Below are positions 57,534 to 64,000 of a stretch of DNA of 64,000 nucleotides, piece by piece. Every line of letters starts with the position of its first letter. The stretch's first letter is position 1. The position numbers were made by a program, and so were the translations under genes. The DNA is from Fodinibacter sp963747405 (GTDB taxonomy: Bacteria > Actinomycetota > Actinomycetes > Actinomycetales > Dermatophilaceae): contig CAVVFG010000016.1 of NCBI GenBank assembly GCA_963747405.1, forward strand, positions 186,001 to 250,000, in the 5' to 3' direction. The notes under the pieces are model-generated. The model was not told the DNA's origin. It ran no database searches and saw only the letters and a program-made list of their open reading frames with translations.

Positions 57534-59602
57534 CGGCTGCCGACGGGCACGGCCTCGTCGTCGGCCGTGTCGGCCTGGGGCACCTCGCCGCCACCCACCC
57601 GGCGCGGCCACCAGAAGCGGTCGCCGAGCAGGAGCGCGATGGCCGGCACGAGCACGGTGCGCACCACCAGGGTGTCGAGCAGCACGCCGACGCAGATGAC
57701 CACGCCGAGCTGCGCGAGCACCACCAGCGGCAGCACGCCCAGCACCGCGAACACGGCGGCCAGCAGGATGCCGGCGCTCGTGATGACCCCGCCGGTGGCG
57801 GCGAGGGCGCGCAGCATGCCCTGGTCCGCACCGTGGCCCTTGGCCTCCTCGGCCGCCCGGGTCACCAGGAAGATGTTGTAGTCGACGCCGAGCGCGACGA
57901 GGAACACGAACGCCAGCAGGGGCACCCCGTCGTCGAGCCGGTCGAAGCCGAGAACCTGGGTGAAGATCACCCACGACAGGCCCAGGCTGGCGAGGTAGGT
58001 CGCCACCACGGTCGCCACGAGCACCACGGGGGCGACGACCGAGCGCAGCAGCGCGGCGAGGGCGACCAGCACCAGCAGAAGGATGAGCGGCAGGATCACC
58101 TGGCGGTCGCGGGCCGAGGCCTCCGACGCGTCGAGGGCCACGGCCTCGGTGCCGCCCACGTGGGTGTCGGGAACGCCCGCCACGGCGTCGCGCAGCGCGA
58201 CCACGGTGTCGGCCGCGGCATCCGACCCCGGCTCGGCGTCGATCACCGCGTCGACCTCGGTGACGCCGTTGCCCGAGGCACCCACCGTGACCGTGCCGAT
58301 GCCCTCGACACCGCGCACCGCCGTGGCCACGGCCTCACCGTCACCCCGGGTCATCACGTGGGCGGGGTCGGCCGCTCCGGCCGGGAACGACTGCGCCAGC
58401 CGCTCCCCCGCGGCGATGGCCTCGGGCTTCTGGAGGAACTGGTCGGCCTGGTCCAGGCCGGTCTGGATCTGGCTGATGCCACCGGCCATCACACCGAGCA
58501 GCACGATGGTGACCGTGGCGAAACCGGCCGGGCGCTTGGCGACCGTGTCGCCGACCCTGCGCCAGAACGAGCGGCCGTCGGCCAGGCCGGTCTCGCCGAC
58601 GTGCGGCACCTTGGGCCAGAAGATCCAGCGGCCGAAGACGACGAGTGCTGCGGGCAGCACGACGAGGGCGAAGAACGCGGCCACGACGACACCGACCGCG
58701 CAGGCCAGGCCGAGGCCACGGGTGGCCGGGAAGAGCGAGAGCAGCAGGGTGAGCAGGCCGAGCACCACGGTGGTCGCGCTGGACAGCACGGCCTCCGCGG
58801 TGCGGGTGAGCGCCACCGCCATGGCCTCGCGGCGGTCGGCCGTCACGCGTAGCTGGTCGCGGTAGCGGCTGATCAGGAGCAGGGCGTAGTCGGTGCCGGC
58901 ACCGAAGACCAGCACCGACAGGATGCCGATCGTGGACTCGTCCCAGAGCACGCCGAACGCCGCGAGGGTGTGCGTGGCCACCACGGCGGCCAGCTGGTCG
59001 GCCACCCCCACGACGGTGAGCGGCACCAGCCACAGGAACGGGCTGCGGTAGGTGATGACGAGCAGGATGGCGACGACCGACGCGGTGGCGGCCAGGAGCC
59101 GGAAGTTCGCTCCGTCGAAGACCGCGGCGAGGTCGGCCTGGATGGCGGCGGGCCCGGTGACCTGGGCGGTGAGCCCGTCGGGGAGGTCGGCCTTGGCGGC
59201 CGTGCGCAGCTCGGCGACCACGTCGGCGGTCTCGACGGCATCCTGGGTGGTGACCGGGACGAAGATCGTCGCCGCGGTGCCGTCGTCGGCCACCACCGCG
59301 GGTGCCCCGGTCGCGCCGGGCAGCGTCTGGGCGCGCTGCTGCACCAGGGCGGTCTGGTCGGGGGTCAGCGCCTGGTCGCTGCTGTAGAGCACCACCGCGG
59401 CCGAGCCCTCGTCCTCGGGCAGCTGGTCACGCAGCTCGGCGGCCGCGCGGCTGTCGGTGCCGTTGGGCAGGGCCGCCGTGCCGGTGGCCGGCGACTCGGC
59501 CTGGCCGACCAGCCCGATGACGGCGCCGGTGCCGAGGATGGCGAACAGGGCGAGCAGGCCGGCCACCCACTTCCGGGTGATGAGGTGCGCGAGGCTGCTC
59601 AT
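57530..59602 (-). CDS. MMPL-family (RND-like) membrane exporter
   Basis: This 690-residue protein has two repeats of one helix plus a periplasmic loop plus five helices. Typical segments are FGAGTDYALLLISRYRDQL in the first half and LGVDYNIFLVTRAAEEAKG in the second, each with the conserved proton-relay aspartate and tyrosine. The family exports lipids, siderophores or drugs. The C-terminus carries DRFWWPRRVGG. The ATG at 59602 faces the divergent MarR gene, which probably represses it. Substrate unknown; a MarR-controlled pump often protects against a toxic or aromatic compound. Confidence 0.9.
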   Translation of the reverse strand: MSSLAHLITRKWVAGLLALFAILGTGAVIGLVGQAESPATGTAALPNGTDSRAAAELRDQLPEDEGSAAVVLYSSDQALTPDQTALVQQRAQTLPGATGAPAVVADDGTAATIFVPVTTQDAVETADVVAELRTAAKADLPDGLTAQVTGPAAIQADLAAVFDGANFRLLAATASVVAILLVITYRSPFLWLVPLTVVGVADQLAAVVATHTLAAFGVLWDESTIGILSVLVFGAGTDYALLLISRYRDQLRVTADRREAMAVALTRTAEAVLSSATTVVLGLLTLLLSLFPATRGLGLACAVGVVVAAFFALVVLPAALVVFGRWIFWPKVPHVGETGLADGRSFWRRVGDTVAKRPAGFATVTIVLLGVMAGGISQIQTGLDQADQFLQKPEAIAAGERLAQSFPAGAADPAHVMTRGDGEAVATAVRGVEGIGTVTVGASGNGVTEVDAVIDAEPGSDAAADTVVALRDAVAGVPDTHVGGTEAVALDASEASARDRQVILPLILLLVLVALAALLRSVVAPVVLVATVVATYLASLGLSWVIFTQVLGFDRLDDGVPLLAFVFLVALGVDYNIFLVTRAAEEAKGHGADQGMLRALAATGGVITSAGILLAAVFAVLGVLPLVVLAQLGVVICVGVLLDTLVVRTVLVPAIALLLGDRFWWPRRVGGGEVPQADTADDEAVPVGSR

Positions 59603-59640
59603 GTGCGGTTCTCCTTGGTACGGTGTGGCCGTCGGCGGTG

Positions 59641-59677
59641 ACTCAACAGGTGATTCACCAAGTTACTCAGTAGGTGA
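59641..59677. promoter_or_regulatory. Direct repeat ACTCAACAGGTGA / ACTCAGTAGGTGA
   Basis: The two 13-base copies at 59641-59653 and 59665-59677 agree at 11 positions and are spaced 24 bases apart start to start, about two helical turns. They lie between the MMPL and MarR genes, over the probable promoters, so they are the likely MarR operators. Confidence 0.5.
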
Positions 59678-59733
59678 GCGATATTAGGGAGAACCGGGCA
59701 GCTGACGCAACGTCGTCGAAGGTTGCGACGAAC

Positions 59734-60177
59734 GTGCGCTCGGTGGTGCCCACCTACCGGCAGTCCGGCTCGCTCGACGCCCTGCAGGAGCTGGTCGACG
59801 TCGCCGCCCTGGTACCGCACGAGGTCGCCCGCCAGGCCGGCCTGTCGACCTCCGAGCTGCACTCGCTGCGCCACCTGATGGACACCCCGATGGGCCCCGT
59901 CGAGCTGGCGCGCGCCCTGGGCGTGACGTCGGCGGCCGCCTCGGGGGTCGTCGACCGCCTCGTCGCTCGAGGCCATGCGCAGCGGCGGCCGCACGCCGGC
60001 GACGGCCGGCGCACGGAGGTCGTCATCACCGAGTCGGGGCGGCTCGAGGTCTTCGCGCGGCTGGCGCCGATGTTCGCGGCACTCGCCGAGCTCGACTCCT
60101 CGCTGTCCGAGCAGGATCGCGTCCTCGTCGAGCGCTACCTGCGTGGCGCCACCGCCGCGATGCGCGCCCTGATGTGA
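59734..60177 (+). CDS. MarR-family regulator
   Basis: This 147-residue protein has a MarR winged helix: LSTSELHSLRHLMDTPMGPV, the recognition helix LGVTSAAASGVVDRLVARG, and the wing RRPHAGDGRRTEVVITESG. The GTG at 59734 has GAAGG upstream and gives the usual MarR length; a GTG at 59674 would overlap the repeats and lengthen it by 20 residues. It is divergent from the MMPL pump and its stop overlaps the SDR start, so it probably controls both. Confidence 0.82.
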   Translation: MRSVVPTYRQSGSLDALQELVDVAALVPHEVARQAGLSTSELHSLRHLMDTPMGPVELARALGVTSAAASGVVDRLVARGHAQRRPHAGDGRRTEVVITESGRLEVFARLAPMFAALAELDSSLSEQDRVLVERYLRGATAAMRALM

Positions 60178-61157
60178 GCGGCCTCTCGCGCTCCGCCGCG
60201 AACGCGCTCGACACCGCCCTCGACCGCACCGTCGTGCCCGGCTTCAGCCGGGTCGGGCACGCCGTGCGGCGACGCCTGCCCACCTGGCCGGACGACCCGG
60301 CACCGGGCGCCCTGGCGGGGCGGCAGGTGGCGGTGACCGGTGCGTCGTCGGGGCTGGGCCGGCGCACCGCGCTCGACCTCGCCGGCCTGGGTGCGACGGT
60401 GCACCTCGTGGTGCGCGATGCCGGCCGTGGGCGCCGGGTCGCCGCCGAGGTGGAGGCAGCCGTGAGGCGGACCGGCGCCGCCCGGGTGTGGGTCTGTGAC
60501 GTGTCCGACCTGGACTCGGTGCGGTCCTTCTGCGCCGCCTTCACGGCCTGCGGGACTCCGCTGCGCGCCCTGGTGCACAACGCCGGTGCCCTGCCGCACG
60601 AGCGCACCACGTCGCCGCAGGGCCACGAGGGCACCATGGCGCTGCACGTGCTCGGACCCGTGCTGATGACCGAGCTGCTCCTCCCCGCACTCGGAGCCGA
60701 CGCCGGCCGGGTGGTGTTCGTGACCTCCGGGGGCATGTACACCCAGTCCCTGCCGGTGCTCGACCCGGACTTCGAGCAGGGCGACTACTCCGGCGCGGTG
60801 GCGTACGCCCGCAGCAAGCGCGGCCAGGTCGAGCTCCTGCCGGTGCTCGCCCGGCACTGGGCCACGGCAGCCGGGGTGTCGGTGCACGCGACGCACCCGG
60901 GCTGGGCCGGCACCCCCGGCCTGGACGTATCGCTCCCCCGCTTCGCCGCCCTGATGCGGCCCGTGCTGCGCCCCGACAGTGCAGGCACCGACACGACGAC
61001 GTGGCTGGTCGCCGCGGAGCCGGCACCGCCGTCAGGGCTGCTGTGGCACGACCGCCGGCTGCGCCCCACGAGCGTGCTCGGCCGCACCCGGTCGACCGAT
61101 GGCGAGCGAGAGCTGTTCTGGCAGTGGGTGGCCCGGGCGACCGGACTGCCCGCCTGA
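60174..61157 (+). CDS. Short-chain dehydrogenase (retinol dehydrogenase-like)
   Basis: This 327-residue SDR has an N-terminal extension of about 45 residues, then the cofactor loop VAVTGASSGLGRRTALDL, the HNAG motif, and the catalytic region VTSGGMYTQSLPVLDP...YARSKRGQ, where the tyrosine and lysine sit in the YxxxK pattern. THPGWAGTPGLDVSLPRF resembles plant- and vertebrate-type dehydrogenases. GTG start overlapping the MarR stop. It may modify the compound that the pump exports, but this is inference. Confidence 0.86.
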   Translation: MSGLSRSAANALDTALDRTVVPGFSRVGHAVRRRLPTWPDDPAPGALAGRQVAVTGASSGLGRRTALDLAGLGATVHLVVRDAGRGRRVAAEVEAAVRRTGAARVWVCDVSDLDSVRSFCAAFTACGTPLRALVHNAGALPHERTTSPQGHEGTMALHVLGPVLMTELLLPALGADAGRVVFVTSGGMYTQSLPVLDPDFEQGDYSGAVAYARSKRGQVELLPVLARHWATAAGVSVHATHPGWAGTPGLDVSLPRFAALMRPVLRPDSAGTDTTTWLVAAEPAPPSGLLWHDRRLRPTSVLGRTRSTDGERELFWQWVARATGLPA

Positions 61158-61160
61158 GGG

Positions 61161-62063
61161 TCAGGGCACCGTCAGGACGATCTTGCCGCGCAGGTGACCC
61201 GACTCGCTGAGCCGGTGCGCCGCGGCCCCGTCCTCGAGGGCGAAGGTTTCCTCGATCGGCATCGAGAAGCGGCCCGCGGCGTGCAGCTCGGCCGCCTCGG
61301 CGAGCGCGTAGGCCGCCCGGGGCACGGAGCCGTCGGCGACCTGCACCCCGAGCCCGTAGGCGGAGAAGTCCGCGAGCGTGACGACCCGGCGCGGGTCGCC
61401 GGTGATCGCCACGAGCTCGGGCACCGACCCACGGCCGACGACGTCGACCGCACCGTCGACGGTGGCGACGAGCGAGCCGACCCGCTCGGCCAGGCCCGCC
61501 CCGTAGGTGGTGGGCCTCGCGCCCAGGCCGCTCAGGTGGTCGTGGTTCCGCGGGCCCGCCGTGGCGACCACCCGCAGGCCGCGCGCCAGCGCGAGCTGGG
61601 TCATCGCCGAGCCCACCCCGCCGGCCGCGCCGTCGATGAGCACGGTCGCCCCGCGGGGCAGGTCGAGCAGGTCGAGGCAGCGGGCCGCGGCCTCCACCGC
61701 CAACCCCATCGCAGCGGCCTGCGGGAAGTCGAGCGTCGGTGGCTTGACCGTCGCGATGTCGAGCACCGCGAGCTCCGCCCCCGTCGCCGAGCCGAGCCCG
61801 AAGACCTCGTCACCGAGGTGGAGCCCGGTGGCGCCGTCGCCGACCTCGTCGACGACGCCCGCGGCATCCGTGCCGGTGATCGCCGGCAAGGTCACCGGCA
61901 CCATGCCCTCCATCAGGCCCGCGCGCAGCTTGCAGTCGAAGGGGTTGACGCTCAGCGCCTGGACCAGCACCCGCACCTGGCCCGGGCCGGCATGCGGCTC
62001 CGGCGCCTGGGCCACGTGCAGCACGTCGGCCGGCCCGTACTCGTCGAACTGCAGCGCCTGCAT
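61161..62063 (-). CDS. Zinc-less quinone oxidoreductase/MDR-family alcohol dehydrogenase
   Basis: This 300-residue medium-chain dehydrogenase lacks zinc-binding cysteines, as in quinone oxidoreductases. MQALQFDEYGPADVLHVAQA opens it, ITGTDAAGVVDEVG follows, and the NADPH motif is GAAGGVGSAMTQLALARG. The end, AAAHRLSESGHLRGKIVLTV, is typical. It ends three bases from the convergent SDR stop. A complex stem-loop lies 50-100 bases upstream of its ATG. Substrate unknown. Confidence 0.88.
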   Translation of the reverse strand: MQALQFDEYGPADVLHVAQAPEPHAGPGQVRVLVQALSVNPFDCKLRAGLMEGMVPVTLPAITGTDAAGVVDEVGDGATGLHLGDEVFGLGSATGAELAVLDIATVKPPTLDFPQAAAMGLAVEAAARCLDLLDLPRGATVLIDGAAGGVGSAMTQLALARGLRVVATAGPRNHDHLSGLGARPTTYGAGLAERVGSLVATVDGAVDVVGRGSVPELVAITGDPRRVVTLADFSAYGLGVQVADGSVPRAAYALAEAAELHAAGRFSMPIEETFALEDGAAAHRLSESGHLRGKIVLTVP

Positions 62064-62115
62064 CGGTCCCCTCTCCGCACCCCGCACCGGGCCGCGGGCG
62101 CGGCGGGAACGGCTC

Positions 62116-62167
62116 GGGAGACTGCGGTCCGCAGGGATGGCGTGCTCCCCTGCGACGCCAGTCTCCC
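62116..62167. repeat. Nested 52-bp stem-loop in a gene-free stretch
   Basis: GGGAGACTG (62116-62124) pairs with CAGTCTCCC (62159-62167). Inside, CGCAGGG (62130-62136) pairs with CCCTGCG (62148-62154) around an 11-base loop. It is in the 356-base gap (62064-62419) between the divergent oxidoreductase and membrane-protein genes, where I see no other feature. It could act in the 5' leader of the oxidoreductase, or as a REP-like sequence. Confidence 0.55.
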
Positions 62168-62419
62168 CCGCGACCGGATGCCGTGACCAGTCGCCGGGAC
62201 GAAGAACCCCTCCAGCGCTGCGCAGACGAGCGGCCGGACAGGCGCGTCCGGCACGACATGGCCGGCAACCCGTCCACCCGCGCACCCGCTCACCCTCGCT
62301 GGGTGACGAGCGCACCGGGTGGTCCTCCCTACGCTCGGGCATGACGCGGTGCCTGCCGTGGGCCGGGATGACCGACGGCGTCCGGGTGCCGCACCGCACA
62401 CCGGACGAGGACCACGACC

Positions 62420-63901
62420 ATGAGCAGCACCCCCACCGGGCCCACTCCACCCCCGAAGGGCCGCAAGGCCGCGGCAGCCGAGCCCGAGCTGCCGGCGCAG
62501 GCGGCGCACCCGGGGTCCGGCGGCCTCACCGAGGACGAGCGCGCCGAGCTGGTGCGCCTGCGAGCCCAGGTGGCGGCGACGCAGGGCCTGCCGCAGGGGG
62601 CGGCCCCGACCACGTCCGAGCCGCCCCGCCGGCACCGGGGCCGGTGGGCCGGGGCGATCGTGCTCCTCCTGGTCGCAGCGCTGCTCGCCCCGCTGTCGGC
62701 GCTGGCGAGCTGGTCGCGCTCCACGCTGCTCGACCAGGACCGGTACCTCGCCATGGTCGCGCCCCTGGCGAAGGACCCCGCGGTGCAGCAGGAGGTGTCG
62801 CTGCGCATCACCAACGCCGTCTTCGAGCAGCTCAACGTCAAGCAGCTGACGACGCAGACCCTCGATGCCATCGCCGCGCGGCCGCGGGTGGCCGGCGCCA
62901 CCGAGAACCTCCCGGTCGAGCTGTCGACCTTCGCCGAGCCCATCTCGAACGCGATCTACGGCTTCACCGAGGACCAGGTGAGCAAGCTCGTGGCCTCCAG
63001 CGCCTTCCAGGACGCCTGGGTGGCCGCGAACCGCGAGGCCCATGCCGGCCTCGTCGCCGCGCTGACCGGGCAGACGGGCACGAACGGGGTGGTCGTCTCG
63101 AACGGCCAGGTGGCGGTCAACCTCGGCCCGTTCATCGAGCAGATCAAGCCCATCCTGGTCGAACGTGGGGTCCCGTTCGCCGACCGCATCCCGGTGGTCG
63201 ACGCCCGGTTCGTGGTGCTCCAGAGCGAGGCGCTGGCCCGGGCCCAGACCGCCATCCGGCTGCTCGACGTTGCGCGCGTCGTGCTGCCCGTGCTGGCCCT
63301 CCTCGCCCTCGCCGCCGGAGTGGTGCTCGCCCCCAGCCGCCGCCGCGCACTCGTCATCGGCGCCTCGATGGTCGTCGGCACGCTGGTGCTGCTCCTGCTG
63401 GGCGTGCAGGTGGGGCGGGCGCTCTACCTCGACGACCTCGAGCAGGCGCTGCTCGTGCCGCGGGTCGCCACGGTGCTCTTCGACGACGTGACGACGCCGC
63501 TTCGGGTGTGGGTGCGCGCGTCGGCGATGCTCTTCCTGCTCATCGCGCTCGCGGCCTGGGCCGCCGGCCCGTCGAGCGCGGCGAGGACGGTGCGCACCGT
63601 GCCGGCCCGGTTGTCCGCGATGACGCGGACGCCCACCGGCGCGCTGGGCTCGGTGAGCAGGTTCGCCGCGCACAACGCCGTCGTGCTGCGTGCCGTCGTG
63701 GGAGCCCTCGCCGTGCTGGCGCTGCTCGTCGGCGACCGTCCGAGCGCGGGCGCGGTGCTGCTCATCGCGGTGCTCGTCGCGGTGGCCCTCGTGGTGGTCG
63801 AGGTGCTGCGCCGGTGGGGTGCCGCGCCCGTCGATGCCGCCGCACCCGACGATGCCGCCGCACCCGAGGGCGCGGCGCGACCGCCCGGGGCACCGGCCTA
63901 G
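62420..63901 (+). CDS. Membrane protein with large extracytoplasmic domain, unknown
   Basis: This 493-residue protein starts with a Pro/Ala-rich cytoplasmic stretch including a short coiled-coil-like part (EDERAELVRLRAQVAATQ). One helix follows (AIVLLLVAALLAPLSALASW), then a domain of about 180 residues (DQDRYLAMVAPLAKDPAVQQEV onward). Four more helices come after, near residues 285, 315, 375 and 440. Comparable proteins are common in actinobacteria as hypotheticals. Start ATG at 62420. It stands alone and its function is not visible. Confidence 0.75.
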   Translation: MSSTPTGPTPPPKGRKAAAAEPELPAQAAHPGSGGLTEDERAELVRLRAQVAATQGLPQGAAPTTSEPPRRHRGRWAGAIVLLLVAALLAPLSALASWSRSTLLDQDRYLAMVAPLAKDPAVQQEVSLRITNAVFEQLNVKQLTTQTLDAIAARPRVAGATENLPVELSTFAEPISNAIYGFTEDQVSKLVASSAFQDAWVAANREAHAGLVAALTGQTGTNGVVVSNGQVAVNLGPFIEQIKPILVERGVPFADRIPVVDARFVVLQSEALARAQTAIRLLDVARVVLPVLALLALAAGVVLAPSRRRALVIGASMVVGTLVLLLLGVQVGRALYLDDLEQALLVPRVATVLFDDVTTPLRVWVRASAMLFLLIALAAWAAGPSSAARTVRTVPARLSAMTRTPTGALGSVSRFAAHNAVVLRAVVGALAVLALLVGDRPSAGAVLLIAVLVAVALVVVEVLRRWGAAPVDAAAPDDAAAPEGAARPPGAPA

Positions 63902-64000
63902 CGCCGGCGGCGACCGAGGACCAGGTAGGCGGCGGGGAGCACGCCTGCGGAGTTGACCACCGTCAGGGCCAGCGCCCAGACGCCCTTGGGGCCGTTGACC
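63898..64000 (-). CDS. Small membrane protein, C-terminal part only
   Basis: The last 33 codons read GPKGVWALALTVVNSAGVLP and end YLVLGRRRR at TAG (63898-63900). This resembles the end of small two-helix membrane proteins with a PLDc_N-type or similar fold. The 5' part lies beyond the right edge. Its stop overlaps the convergent gene's stop by two bases. Confidence 0.55.
   Translation of the reverse strand, partial: VNGPKGVWALALTVVNSAGVLPAAYLVLGRRRR

Overview
The window is very GC-rich, uses GTG starts often and has short intergenic gaps. It carries typical actinobacterial genes: an NdgR-type IclR regulator divergent from leuCD, a sigma/RskA pair, long SerA, and leader-peptide attenuators before amino-acid genes. 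The gene content suggests a Micrococcales member, perhaps close to Intrasporangiaceae; that placement is an impression, since no database was searched.

Layout. Positions 1-2600: leuD (cut by the window edge), leuC and divergent ndgR. 2600-4790: a truncated siroheme-synthase-like ORF, a DUF4188 gene divergent from a MerR regulator across a large dyad, then a gene-free stretch with IS-end-like repeats. 4791-21362: a catabolic cluster (2-hydroxyacid dehydrogenase, two aminotransferases, a 983-residue FAD/Fe-S oxidase, aldehyde dehydrogenase, DoeA/EutD-like hydrolase, M20 hydrolase, GntR regulator, two Asp/Glu-racemase-superfamily enzymes, an MHS transporter, amidase, DUF3830 protein). Near-identical GATTGT-TG-ACAAT sites lie in all three of its divergent promoter regions, so it looks like one regulon. 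21390-22157: IS21 and tyrosine-integrase remnants next to tRNA-Glu. 22200-24953: tRNA-Glu, tRNA-Gln, gltX and a fumarylacetoacetate-hydrolase-family gene. 25013-29045: two SGNH hydrolases, an uncharacterised protein, a frameshifted comB-like gene and 53-bp tandem palindromic repeats. 29061-32428: cimA behind an attenuator, and an L,D-transpeptidase. 32556-38845: an MBL hydrolase and a gamma-glutamyl-polyamine-type operon (GlnA3/PuuA-like, aldehyde dehydrogenase, SDR, PuuD-like, FadR-type regulator). 38891-55138: ilvE, leuB, serA, ilvC, ilvN, ilvB and ilvD with other genes between them. 55222-57307: anti-sigma, ECF sigma and fasciclin genes. 57405-64000: MMPL exporter with MarR regulator, SDR, quinone oxidoreductase and membrane proteins.

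How the genes work together. leuCD, cimA, leuB, ilvBN, ilvC, ilvD and ilvE supply nearly all of the valine, leucine and citramalate-dependent isoleucine pathways; leuA is not in the window. cimA and ilvB each have a leader peptide rich in the regulated amino acids, followed by a terminator. A third leader-like ORF lies upstream of leuB. The catabolic cluster appears to take up a compound through the MHS transporter, open amide or ring bonds (amidase, M20, M24), isomerise the products, and pass them through transamination, aldehyde oxidation and 2-hydroxyacid oxidation to central metabolism. Its substrate cannot be read from the sequence.
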